Shown: piece by piece, positions 25,429 to 33,316 of the stretch
How positions within the stretch are numbered: the first letter of the stretch is position 1
Layout: the number at the start of each line of letters is the position of its first letter
Assembly (NCBI RefSeq): GCF_026343125.1
Contig: NZ_JAPEMB010000001.1
Span: forward strand, 7,445,501 to 7,509,500
Length of the DNA stretch: 64,000 nucleotides
Source: Streptomyces sp. NBC_00094
GTDB lineage: Bacteria > Actinomycetota > Actinomycetes > Streptomycetales > Streptomycetaceae
Direction of reading: 5' to 3'
Program-made: the position numbers and the translations under genes
The notes under the pieces: model-generated
Seen by the model: the letters and a program-made list of their open reading frames with translations, nothing else
What the model was told of the DNA's origin: nothing
Databases searched by the model: none

Positions 25429-26388
25429 TCACTCTCCCGACAGTTCGCCGAGCAGCTTCCACGTACGGCGGCGGTCGGCCTCGCCGCCCAGGTCCGTCGC
25501 CGTGAACACCACCTCCGTCGCCCCCGCCTCGCGGTAGCGCCGCACCTCGGCGGCGACGGTCTCCTCGTCGCCGATCACCGCCAGGTCGGCGGCCCGCGTG
25601 CCGCCGGAGCGCTCGATGACACGCTGGTAGGACGGGATCCGTTCGTAGAGCGCGAGGGCCTCGGTCGCCTTCTCCCGTACGGCCCCGGCGTCCGCCGTGA
25701 CCACACCGGGGACGAGGGCCACGATCCGCGGCGCGGGCCTGCCCGCCGCCTTCGCCGCGGCGGTGACGGTGGGGACGATGTCCTCGGCGAGCGCGCGCGG
25801 ACCGGCCAGGAACGGCAGGATGCCGTCGGCGAGCCGGCCGCTGACCCGCAGGGCCTGCGGTCCCATGGCGGCGACGAGGAGCGGCACCGGCGGCTGGGCC
25901 CCGGGAACCGCCGCCGGCCACGGCGTCGTGGCCGTGAGGAGCTCGCCGTGGAAGTCCGCGGCGCCCGTCTCCACCAGCTGGCGCAGGGCCGTGAGGAACT
26001 CCCGGAGCAGCCCGACGGGCCGCTCGTACGGGATGCCGAACCCTTCCTCGGTGAGGTGCTTGGTGCCGAGGGCCAGCCCGAGGTGGTAGCGGCCGCCGGT
26101 GGCGGCCTGGGCGGTCTGGGCCTGGCTGGAGACGATCAGCGGATGGCGGCCGAAGACGGGTATCGCGGCGGTTCCGACCTGCAGTCCCGGCACCTCGCGC
26201 CCGACGATAGCGGCGAGCGACGGCGAGTCGTACGCGAAGGACTGGCCGAACCACGCGGAGTGCAGTCCGGCGTCGCGGGCCTCCCGCGCGAGTCGCACCG
26301 TGTCGTCGATCGGGAGCTGCCGGGAGGTCGAGCTGAGGATTACTCCGAGAGTCATGTCAGGGCCAACGGGCCTGTTCGCGAACGGCAT
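25429..26388 (-). CDS. LLM-class F420-dependent oxidoreductase (luciferase-like)
   Basis: A 319-residue protein from the ATG at 26388, which has GGAGCGGGA upstream; an ATG at 26355 (MTLGVILSS) is the shorter alternative but lacks a good ribosome site. It shows the bacterial luciferase-like barrel with LAREARDAGLHSAWFGQSFAYDS, VGTAAIPVFGRHPLIVSSQAQT and RYHLGLALGTKHLTEEGFG. This pattern is typical of actinobacterial F420-dependent subfamilies. Substrate unknown; no operon partner. Confidence 0.88.
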   Translation of the reverse strand: MPFANRPVGPDMTLGVILSSTSRQLPIDDTVRLAREARDAGLHSAWFGQSFAYDSPSLAAIVGREVPGLQVGTAAIPVFGRHPLIVSSQAQTAQAATGGRYHLGLALGTKHLTEEGFGIPYERPVGLLREFLTALRQLVETGAADFHGELLTATTPWPAAVPGAQPPVPLLVAAMGPQALRVSGRLADGILPFLAGPRALAEDIVPTVTAAAKAAGRPAPRIVALVPGVVTADAGAVREKATEALALYERIPSYQRVIERSGGTRAADLAVIGDEETVAAEVRRYREAGATEVVFTATDLGGEADRRRTWKLLGELSGE

Positions 26389-26466
26389 TCCCGCTCCCGT
26401 ACGACAGTCGTGTGTCGGCTCCGTGAACGTCGTGGGGGAGCGGGAGGCCGTGGCGGGCCGGGCCGG

Positions 26467-28041
26467 CTACAGGGTGACCGGCTTGCCGCCGAGGGTCACG
26501 GCGAGACGGCCGTCCGTGGCGTACGACCAGCTCAGCGCGCCGGAGTACGCGGCGCAGCGGGAGCCGTTCGTGCCGGACCAGAACTGGTTGGAGCCGTCGA
26601 CGTCACCGATGGTGCGGTCGTTCGTGCCGCTGCCACTCCGGCACGAGGTGTTGTTCCGGAACACCGAAGTGCCCGCGTCGAACGAGTAGTTGCGCTGGGC
26701 GTTGTCGATGCTGAGGTTGTTCGACACGGCCATCGAGCCCGGGTTGCTGTTGTACGTGAAGCCGTGCTTGCCGTTGTGGTAGGCGATGCTGCGCCGGACC
26801 ACGTGATCGACCGCGATGTCCTCGCCGCCCAGCTTGTAGCCGTTGCGGTCGCCGCTCGCGTTCTGGGTGCCGTCGGAGAGGGTGCCGTTGTCGTAGGCGA
26901 GGGAGTCCTCGATGGTGACCGTGCCGATGGGGCCGGTGTCGGTCTTCGTGTAGAGGTCCCAGCCGTCGTCGATGTTGTGGTGGGCCACGGCGTAGCGGAA
27001 GACGTTCCCCGGACCGACCGTGAGCTTGGCGGCGAAGCCGTCGGCGTCCTCGCCGTCGGAGTCGGCGTTGTCGTGCGACTCCGCGCTCAGGACGAGGTTG
27101 TTCGACGGCCACTGGCTCTGGGGCGTGGTGGAGGCGATACGGGAGAGCTGAAGGCCCGAGTCGCGGTTGAAGCGCGTCACCGTGCGCTCGATGACGTTGT
27201 TGCTGCCGCCGACGAAGATGCCGTTGTCACCGGCGCGTTCGACGACGATGCCGCTCACGTGCCAGTAGGAGCCGTTCACGGCGAGCCCGCGGTTCGCCGG
27301 GTCCTCGGTCATGGCCGAGAAGTTCAGTACCGGGTTCTCGCCGGGGTAGGCGGAGAGCTTCGTGCGGGCGGAGGCCGTGCCGTTGGTGCCGGCGGGGATG
27401 GTGATCGTCTGGGAGTGGTTGTACGTGCCGCCGCGGAGGTAGATCGTCCCTCCGGAGGTGACGCGGGCGATGGCCGAACTCAGCGTGGTGGGAGCCGAGA
27501 CGGTTCCCGCGGCGGCGTCCGTTCCGTTCGGCGCCACGTACAGCGCGCCGCCCGTCGGCGGGGTGGTGGTGCCGGATGTCTCGACGTCGATCCGGTCGAT
27601 GTTGGGCAGCCCGGCGGCGCTGGTGGGGTTGAACCGGACGGTGTTGGTGCCCGCGTTGACCGGCACGGTGTACGTCTTCGTCGCCCAGGTCGTCCAGGCG
27701 CCCGTCGCCTCGTAGGAGGACGACGCGACCGCCGATCCGTTGACGGTGAGGGCCGCGGGCCGCGCGGTGGTGGTGCCGTTGGCGAAGCGGACCGTGAGCG
27801 TGGCGGTGCCGGCGGCCGGGGCGTTCACGGTGAACTGCGCGTAGGCGCCCACCGCGTTGGTGCCGTTGCAGAATCCGGTGCCGGAGAAGCCGGCCCAGTC
27901 GGAGTCGATGGTGCCGGTGCAGACCGCGGGGGAGGTCTCGGCCTCGTAGGTGGTGGTCGCGGCCTGCGCCGTCGTGCCGGTCAGGGCGACGAGCGTGCCG
28001 GCCAGCAGGCTGACGCACGCGATGACGGGTCCCGTTCGCAT
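26467..28041 (-). CDS. Secreted pectate lyase, PL9 family, with N-terminal carbohydrate-binding module
   Basis: A 524-residue protein from the ATG at 28041, with GGAGAG upstream. Signal peptide is residues 1-28 (MRTGPVIACVSLLAGTLVALTGTTAQA). Residues 30-155 look like a CBM35-type module (TYEAETSPAVCTG...WTTWATKTYTVPVNAGTNTVRF). After a TPP linker comes a right-handed beta-helix (LYVAPNGTDAAAGTVSAP...). The PL9 calcium-site signature HDNADSDGEDADGFAAK and the HHNIDDGWDLYTK block are intact, and Lys in NGYKLGGED is the likely catalytic base. It cleaves polygalacturonate by beta-elimination outside the cell. Promoter and operator match those of the PL1 gene at 57.6-59.2 kb. Confidence 0.92.
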   Translation of the reverse strand: MRTGPVIACVSLLAGTLVALTGTTAQAATTTYEAETSPAVCTGTIDSDWAGFSGTGFCNGTNAVGAYAQFTVNAPAAGTATLTVRFANGTTTARPAALTVNGSAVASSSYEATGAWTTWATKTYTVPVNAGTNTVRFNPTSAAGLPNIDRIDVETSGTTTPPTGGALYVAPNGTDAAAGTVSAPTTLSSAIARVTSGGTIYLRGGTYNHSQTITIPAGTNGTASARTKLSAYPGENPVLNFSAMTEDPANRGLAVNGSYWHVSGIVVERAGDNGIFVGGSNNVIERTVTRFNRDSGLQLSRIASTTPQSQWPSNNLVLSAESHDNADSDGEDADGFAAKLTVGPGNVFRYAVAHHNIDDGWDLYTKTDTGPIGTVTIEDSLAYDNGTLSDGTQNASGDRNGYKLGGEDIAVDHVVRRSIAYHNGKHGFTYNSNPGSMAVSNNLSIDNAQRNYSFDAGTSVFRNNTSCRSGSGTNDRTIGDVDGSNQFWSGTNGSRCAAYSGALSWSYATDGRLAVTLGGKPVTL

Positions 28042-28064
28042 CGTTGCTCTCCAAGGTGAGGGGC

Positions 28065-28094
28065 CATGGGGGCCCATGGGGGCTCATGGGGGAT
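28065..28094. repeat. Three 10-bp repeats in the PL9 leader
   Basis: Three head-to-tail CATGGGGG units lie between the operator and the PL9 start codon, in the predicted 5' leader. On the transcript they read as C-runs. Role unknown. Confidence 0.8.
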
Positions 28095-28096
28095 CA

Positions 28097-28143
28097 GAAA
28101 GCGCTTTCCGTGGGACGCTAGAGGCCTGCCGTGGACGCGTCAA
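28097..28143 (-). promoter_or_regulatory. PL9 promoter with GAAAGCGCTTTC operator
   Basis: On the minus strand TTGACG (plus-strand 28138-28143) and TAGCGT (28115-28120) are spaced 17 bp. The perfect palindrome GAAAGCGCTTTC (28097-28108) lies 6 bp downstream of the -10, over the expected start point. It has the central CG and symmetry of LacI-family sites. The same 15-bp core occurs at the PL1 promoter (59300-59314). No candidate repressor lies beside either gene. Confidence 0.88.
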
Positions 28144-28230
28144 TAGACGTGTACGTGATTTCCGTTCGCGTATATGAACACCTGGCGAGGTCTCGGCGGT
28201 GCGGCTTCCGCCGACGCGTACGGTGAACGG

Positions 28231-29166
28231 ATGATCAGGACACCCGAGGCGTTCGCGCGGACCACCATCGAGCGGGAGGGGGAGCCGGGGGTGGCGTGGC
28301 TCGCCGAACTGCCAGGAATCGTCGACGAGTTGCTCGACAGGTGGGGGTGCGTTCCGGACGGGGACGTCCTGCACGGCGGAGTCGGCGTCATCGTCCCCGT
28401 CCGGCGGAGCATCGGCGGGACCGCCGCGCTGAAGGTGTCCTTTCCGCACCCCGGCAACGTCCATGAGCCGGACGCCTTCGAGGCGTGGGACGGGCGCGGC
28501 GCCGTCCTGCTCCACGAGCGGGACGACGAACGCTTCGCGATGCTCCTCGAACGGGCCCGGACCGCGACCCTGGCCGACATCGCGGACGGCGACGAGGTCC
28601 TGGCCGTCGCCGGACGGCTCGGCCGCCGCCTGGCGATCCCTGCCCCGCCCGGCCTGCCCCGGCTGCGCGACCGGGCCGGGGAATGGGAGGAGCGGCTGCG
28701 CGAGGACGCCGCGGAGCTGCCTCACCCCCTGGCGCCCTCCGTCGTGGACGCCGCCGTGGCGACCGTCCGTGAACTCGGCGCCACGCAGCCGGACATCCTC
28801 ATCCACGGCGATCTCCACCCCGGCAACATCCTGCGCGCCGAACGCGAGCCGTGGCTCGCCGTCGACCCCAAGGGGTACGTGGGCGACCCCGCCTACGACG
28901 GCGGCACGCTGCTCAAGTCCCGCGCGCTCGCGTTCCTCGAGGCGGACGACCTGCCCGCGGCCGTCCGTCGCGCGCTGGACGTCTTCGTCGACGCCGCCGA
29001 ACTCGATCGCGAGCGCGTCCGACGCTGGGCACAACTCCACGCGGTCCAGGCCGCGTTCTGGGGGCGTCGGCACGGCTTCCGGCGTGCCCGTGGCGGATCG
29101 GGACTCGGTGGTCTCGTCGCCTTCGCCGACCATCTGGCGACCCTGCTCGCGGAGGGGAGCCGCTGA
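28231..29166 (+). CDS. Aminoglycoside/hydroxyurea-type antibiotic phosphotransferase
   Basis: A 311-residue kinase-like protein from the ATG at 28231 (MIRTPEAFARTT); an upstream in-frame ATG at 28174 lacks a ribosome site. HGDLHPGNIL is the catalytic loop and WLAVDPKGYVGDPAYDGGTLL contains the metal-binding Asp. The PKGYVGD(P)A(Y/F) form is typical of the APH(6)/streptomycin 6-kinase and hydroxyurea phosphotransferase group. It is monocistronic; whether it gives resistance or has a metabolic substrate cannot be told here. Confidence 0.88.
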   Translation: MIRTPEAFARTTIEREGEPGVAWLAELPGIVDELLDRWGCVPDGDVLHGGVGVIVPVRRSIGGTAALKVSFPHPGNVHEPDAFEAWDGRGAVLLHERDDERFAMLLERARTATLADIADGDEVLAVAGRLGRRLAIPAPPGLPRLRDRAGEWEERLREDAAELPHPLAPSVVDAAVATVRELGATQPDILIHGDLHPGNILRAEREPWLAVDPKGYVGDPAYDGGTLLKSRALAFLEADDLPAAVRRALDVFVDAAELDRERVRRWAQLHAVQAAFWGRRHGFRRARGGSGLGGLVAFADHLATLLAEGSR

Positions 29167-29251
29167 TCCTCTCCCGGGCGCGTCCGGTGACATGTCGTTC
29201 CTGCCCGCCGCTGGTCTGGACCTATTGGCGGTGGGGCGGCAAGCTCTCGGT

Positions 29252-30322
29252 ATGGACTTGGAGTTGAGGCACCTCAAGGCGATCCGGGCCATCGCGGACG
29301 CGGGCAGTCTCACGCGCGCCGCAACCGCGCTCGGTCTCGCGCAGCCCGCGCTCAGCGCCCAGCTCAAGCGGATCGAACGGGCCCTGGGTGGCACGCTGTT
29401 CGAGCGGGGGAGAGAGGGGGTGCGGACGACGGCCCTCGGCGACCTGGTCCTCGACCGCGCCCGGGTCGTGCTGCCCGCCGTGTGCGAACTGCAGGAGGAG
29501 GCGGTGCGGTTCGCCCGGGAGGGTGCGGGGGGCTACCGGCTCGGCGGCACGCACGGCCCGCTGCTCGGCGGCCTCGTCGACCGGCTCGCCAGGACCGAGC
29601 CGGGGTCGCCGGTGACCACGTACACCTCCTGGTCGGAGCGGGAGATCGCCCGTGGGGTCGCCGCCGGCCGGCTGGGCTTCGCCCTCGTCGGCGTCTGCGG
29701 CGAGAGCGCGCCGCCCGAGGCGGGGCGGCTCGCCTGGACGGAGATCGCCCGCGACCCGGTGTACGTGATGCTGGCCGCCGACCATCCCCTGGCCACCCGT
29801 ACCGAACTCGACCTGGCCGAACTGGCGGTGGAGGCCTGGACCGACGTACCCGGCGACGGCTGCTTCGGCGACTGCTTCGCCGCCGCCTGCGTGCGCGCGG
29901 GCTTCACTCCGGCCTGCGTCTACGAGACGGACACCGCCTCCTGCGTGCACCTGGTCCAGGTGGGCCGGGCCGTCGGCCTCTGCCGGGCCACCTTCCCCGT
30001 GACACCGGGCATCGTGACCCGCCCCCTGGCCGGCGCCCCGCTGGTCTGGCGGCACCTCCTGGGTTGGCACCCCGAGGGGCGCGCGGCCGGACGGGCCGCC
30101 ACGGTGCTGCACCACACCAGAGCGGCCCACGCGGAGGCGCTGGTGCAGAGCGCGGGGCGGATGCCGGGGGCGGGAGTGGCGCCGGGGGCGATGCCGATGC
30201 CGACATCCACGCCGGTGCCGGTGCCGGTGTCAACGGAGGCCGGTCTGGTCACGGTGGCCGTCCCGGTGCCGGGCGCCGACCCGGAGCCGTACCCGCGGCC
30301 CTCCCCGTACCCCGGGGCATAA
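29252..30322 (+). CDS. LysR-family transcriptional regulator with proline-rich C-terminal tail
   Basis: A 356-residue protein from the ATG at 29252 (MDLELRHLKAIRAIADAGSL). The winged HTH covers residues 2-62 (ALGLAQPALSAQLKRIERALGGTLFER). A periplasmic-binding-like effector domain follows to about residue 300. The last 50 residues are an unusual Pro/Val/Gly-rich tail (PMPTSTPVPVPVS...PEPYPRPSPYPGA) not usual in the family. Its target is not evident; an IS element interrupts the DNA downstream. Confidence 0.88.
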   Translation: MDLELRHLKAIRAIADAGSLTRAATALGLAQPALSAQLKRIERALGGTLFERGREGVRTTALGDLVLDRARVVLPAVCELQEEAVRFAREGAGGYRLGGTHGPLLGGLVDRLARTEPGSPVTTYTSWSEREIARGVAAGRLGFALVGVCGESAPPEAGRLAWTEIARDPVYVMLAADHPLATRTELDLAELAVEAWTDVPGDGCFGDCFAAACVRAGFTPACVYETDTASCVHLVQVGRAVGLCRATFPVTPGIVTRPLAGAPLVWRHLLGWHPEGRAAGRAATVLHHTRAAHAEALVQSAGRMPGAGVAPGAMPMPTSTPVPVPVSTEAGLVTVAVPVPGADPEPYPRPSPYPGA

Positions 30323-30377
30323 CGCCGTGGCAGGGGCCGGCTGACAACTCCCGCCGTCCCGTGCGGGATCCCTACGG

Positions 30378-30419
30378 TCTCGGTAGATCCCCCACCGAGA
30401 ACCGAGGAGAATCTCAATG
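30378..30419 (+). promoter_or_regulatory. Orphan leader: hairpin, ribosome site and start codon abutting an IS110 element
   Basis: TCTCGGT (30378-30384) pairs with ACCGAGA (30394-30400). AGGAG (30405-30409) is followed by ATG (30417-30419). The frame after this ATG runs antisense through the transposase. It looks like the leader of a gene split off by the insertion, though chance is possible. Confidence 0.5.
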
Positions 30420-31720
30420 ACGAAGTCAAGCCGCCTGCGTGACCGGTGGGGCGGAGGTGAACAGCCTCTTGTCGCGCAGCATGGCCCACAGGACGTCGAC
30501 CCGGCGGCGGGCGAGTGCGAGAAGTGCCTGGGTGTGGATCAGCCCCTCGGCTCGCTTCTTGAGGTAGTAGTCCCGCGATGGGCCCGGCCGCATCATGGCG
30601 GACTGGGCGGACATGTAGAACAGCCAGCGCAGACGTCGGTTGTAGCGTTTGGGTCGGTGGTAGTTGCCGGTCCTGCGGCCGGAGTCTCGCGGAACCGGGG
30701 CGAGCCCGGCGTGCGAGGCCAGGCGGCCGGCGTCCCGGTAGCCGGACAGGTCGCCGACGATGGCGACGAACTCGGCGCCCAGGATGGGGCCCATGCCGGG
30801 CAGGGACTCGATGATCTCGGCGCGTTCGTCGGTGCGGAAGGTGTCGCGGATCTCCCGGTCGTTGTCCTTGATCCGCTCGTCCAGGGCCAGCAGCTGGTGG
30901 GCCAAGTCGCGTACCAGCTTCGCGGCCCGGTCCTCGCCGGGCAGGGCGGTCATCTGGGACTGGGCGGCCTCTACGGCCTTGGCCGCGATCTCGCCCGCCC
31001 CACGGGCCTTGCGGCGTTCCAGCCAGGTGGTCAGCCGTTTGACGCCGATCCGCCGCAGGGCGGAGGGGGTCTGGTACTCGGTCAGCATGAGGACCGGTCC
31101 CTTGGCCGCGGAGTAGTCGAAGGCTCGCTCCAGGGCGGGGCAGATGCCGACCAGCAGGTCGCGCAGCCTGTTGATCAGACGGACCCGGTCGGCGATCAGG
31201 TCGCGCCGGTAGCCGGTCAGCAGCTGGAGGGTGGAGACCAGCTCGGGCGGGGTCTCGATCGGGGTGAAGTCCCGGCGCATGCGGGCCTGGTCGGCGATGA
31301 CCAGGGCGTCCTTGGCGTCGGTCTTGCCTTCACCGCGGTAGGCGCCGGTCATCCGGTTGACGGTCCTGCCGGGCACGTAGACGACCCGCTGGCCGCGGGC
31401 GATCAGAAGCGCCAGCAGCAAGGCGGAGGAACGGCCGGAGATGTCCACCGCCCACCGCACTTCGCCGGCCTTCTCCAGGGCCGTGTCGATGAGCGTGAGG
31501 ATCTGCGACTCGTCGTTGATCACCTTCGTCGAGAACACCATCGTGCCGTCGGCGTCGACCGCCACGGCCCAGTGATGCCCCTTGCCGGCGTCGATACCGA
31601 CCCATAACTGCTTGCCAGACGTACTCATCGTCGCTCCGTGTCCCTCGTGACCAGCACTTTCACGGCCCGAGGAACACTCCGCCGACAGGTCCTTAACCAG
31701 CGATGCCCGCAGTTCTCAAT
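30412..31720 (-). mobile_element. IS110-family insertion sequence
   Basis: The transposase (30426-31628) is flanked by the 7-bp direct repeat TCTCAAT at 30412-30418 and 31714-31720, 8-14 bp beyond the transposase stop and about 85 bp before its start. IS110 elements lack terminal inverted repeats and recombine at a short core, so these are the best end candidates. The upstream non-coding end may extend further, toward 31837, if it encodes a bridge RNA of the usual length. Boundaries are tentative; presence of the element is certain. Confidence 0.7.
30426..31628 (-). CDS. IS110-family transposase (DEDD recombinase)
   Basis: A 400-residue, apparently intact protein. The N-terminal RuvC-like domain begins LWVGIDAGKGHHWAV (Asp13) and continues with VDISG (Asp62) and KTDAKDA (Asp104/Asp107), giving a DEDD-type set. 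The C-terminal Tnp20 domain contains LPGMGPILGAEF and LAPVPRDSGRR with the predicted nucleophile Ser316. In IS110/IS621 these residues act with a bridge RNA encoded by the element's non-coding end. No frameshift is seen, so the copy may be active. Confidence 0.95.
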   Translation of the reverse strand: MSTSGKQLWVGIDAGKGHHWAVAVDADGTMVFSTKVINDESQILTLIDTALEKAGEVRWAVDISGRSSALLLALLIARGQRVVYVPGRTVNRMTGAYRGEGKTDAKDALVIADQARMRRDFTPIETPPELVSTLQLLTGYRRDLIADRVRLINRLRDLLVGICPALERAFDYSAAKGPVLMLTEYQTPSALRRIGVKRLTTWLERRKARGAGEIAAKAVEAAQSQMTALPGEDRAAKLVRDLAHQLLALDERIKDNDREIRDTFRTDERAEIIESLPGMGPILGAEFVAIVGDLSGYRDAGRLASHAGLAPVPRDSGRRTGNYHRPKRYNRRLRWLFYMSAQSAMMRPGPSRDYYLKKRAEGLIHTQALLALARRRVDVLWAMLRDKRLFTSAPPVTQAA

Positions 31721-31734
31721 CAGCAGTCGGAGCG

Positions 31735-31810
31735 TCCCGGAGGATCGGGCGGCCATTCTCCTAGAGCCATTTGAGGCAAACACCCCATCAGCCACACCCG
31801 ATCCTCCCGG
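31735..31810 (+). promoter_or_regulatory. Long-range inverted repeat in the protease leader / IS flank
   Basis: CCCGGAGGATCGGG (31735-31748) is complementary, apart from one bulged base, to CCCGATCCTCCCGG (31797-31810), 48 bases apart. The structure ends 27 bases before the protease ATG. It could be a regulatory leader fold, a terminator, or part of an IS110 bridge RNA if the element extends this far. Confidence 0.6.
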
Positions 31811-31837
31811 ACCGGGACCAATTCTTAAGGACACCCC

Positions 31838-33193
31838 ATGCTCCGACGACACGCCCGTGCGGCGTGTACCGCGCTGGCCGCCGCCGGGATGGCGCTGGCC
31901 GGTATCCAGGCCGGTACCGCCACCGCGGCACCGGACCGGGCCCCGGTCCCGAAGACCGCCGCTCGGACCCTCGCCACCGCCGCCGCCCAGCCCGCACTCC
32001 TCGCCGCCATGGAGCGCGATCTGGGACTCACCCGCCCCCAGGCCCTGACCAGGCTCGCCAACGAGGCCGAGGCCGGTGCCACCGCCGCCCGGCTCCGCCA
32101 GGGTCTCGGCGGCGCCTTCGCCGGTGCCTGGGTGGACGGCTCCGAGTCCGGCACGCTGACCGTGGCTACCACCCGCGCCGCCGACGCGGCCGCGATACGC
32201 GCCACCGGCGCGGACGTCCGGCTCGTGTCCCACGGCCTGACCGTCCTGGAGCGGGCCAAGGAGGCCCTGGACCGGGCCGCCACCGCCGAGGCCCCCGTCC
32301 GCTACGTCGACGTCCGCGCCAACGTCCTGGTCGTGGAGGAGACCCGGCCCGGCGCGGGCGCCCGGCTCGTCGAGGTCACCGGCGTCCCGCGGGACCTGGT
32401 CCGTGTCGTGACGACCGCACAGGCCCCGCGCCCGCTCTACGACATCCGGGGCGGCGACGCGTACTACATGGGCGGCGGCGGCCGTTGTTCCGTCGGCTTC
32501 GCGGTGACCCGCGGCACCACCCAGGGCTTCGCCACCGCCGGACACTGCGGCCGCGCGGGCACCACGACGAGCGGCTTCAACCAGGTGGCCCAGGGCAGTT
32601 TCCAGGGCTCGATCTTCCCCGGCAACGACATGGCCTGGGTGGCCGCCAACACCAACTGGACGTCCACCCCGTACGTCAAGGGCTCCGGCGGCGCGAACGT
32701 GCAGGTGACCGGGTCGGTCCTGCAGCCCGTCGGCGCGTCCGTGTGCCGCTCCGGCTCGACCACCGGCTGGCACTGCGGCACGATCCAGCAGCACAACACC
32801 AGCGTCACCTACCCCGAGGGCACCATCTCCGGCGTGACCCGGACGACGGTCTGCGCCGAACCCGGCGACTCCGGAGGCTCGTACATCTCCGGCAGCCAGG
32901 CGCAGGGCGTGACCTCGGGCGGCTCGGGCAACTGCTCCAGCGGCGGCACGACCTTCTTCCAGCCGCTGAACCCGCTGCTGCAGAACTACGGCCTCACCCT
33001 GAAGACCACCGGCGTCGACCCGGGCCCCGGGCCCGGCGAACCGCAGCCGGGCGGCACGTGGGCGGCCGGCAAGGTCTACGCGGCCGGTGACACGGTCACG
33101 TACGGCGGAGCGAGCTACCGCTGCCTCCAGGGCCACCAGGCCCAGACCGGCTGGGAGCCGCCGAACGTCCCCGCCCTGTGGCAGCGACTGTGA
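31838..33193 (+). CDS. Secreted S1 serine protease, streptogrisin type, with C-terminal chitin-binding module
   Basis: A 451-residue preproprotease. The signal peptide ends near residue 31 (ATAAPD). The pro-region (32-200) is the alpha-lytic-type intramolecular chaperone. The mature enzyme starts near YDIRGGDAYYMG. The triad is His236 (TAGHC), Asp264 (NDMAW) and Ser345 (GDSGGS), with paired Cys around each. A Pro/Gly linker (390-403) joins a CBM5/12 module (405-451; WAAGKVYAAGDTVTYGG...W). This layout matches streptogrisin C. It likely degrades protein bound to chitin or cell walls. Its promoter region may have been altered by the adjacent IS. Confidence 0.93.
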   Translation: MLRRHARAACTALAAAGMALAGIQAGTATAAPDRAPVPKTAARTLATAAAQPALLAAMERDLGLTRPQALTRLANEAEAGATAARLRQGLGGAFAGAWVDGSESGTLTVATTRAADAAAIRATGADVRLVSHGLTVLERAKEALDRAATAEAPVRYVDVRANVLVVEETRPGAGARLVEVTGVPRDLVRVVTTAQAPRPLYDIRGGDAYYMGGGGRCSVGFAVTRGTTQGFATAGHCGRAGTTTSGFNQVAQGSFQGSIFPGNDMAWVAANTNWTSTPYVKGSGGANVQVTGSVLQPVGASVCRSGSTTGWHCGTIQQHNTSVTYPEGTISGVTRTTVCAEPGDSGGSYISGSQAQGVTSGGSGNCSSGGTTFFQPLNPLLQNYGLTLKTTGVDPGPGPGEPQPGGTWAAGKVYAAGDTVTYGGASYRCLQGHQAQTGWEPPNVPALWQRL

Positions 33194-33259
33194 CGTGTCT
33201 CCGGCGGTGACCGACTGCCGGATCTGACCACCTGCCGGCGGTGACCGGGGGTGCCGCGG

Positions 33260-33291
33260 CTCCGAGGGGGTGCCACGGCACCCCCTCGGAG
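33260..33291. terminator. Bidirectional hairpin between protease and GH1 genes
   Basis: CTCCGAGGGGGTGCC (33260-33274) and its exact complement (33277-33291) form a near-continuous stem with a tight loop, placed between two convergent stop codons. Confidence 0.82.
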
Positions 33292-33316
33292 GTGTCTTGC
33301 CGATCAGTTTCCCGCG

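Noticed and set aside
30417..31607. Plus-strand open frame starting at the orphan ATG
   Set aside because: It is the antisense shadow of the IS110 transposase; composition is Gly/Gln-rich with no domain.
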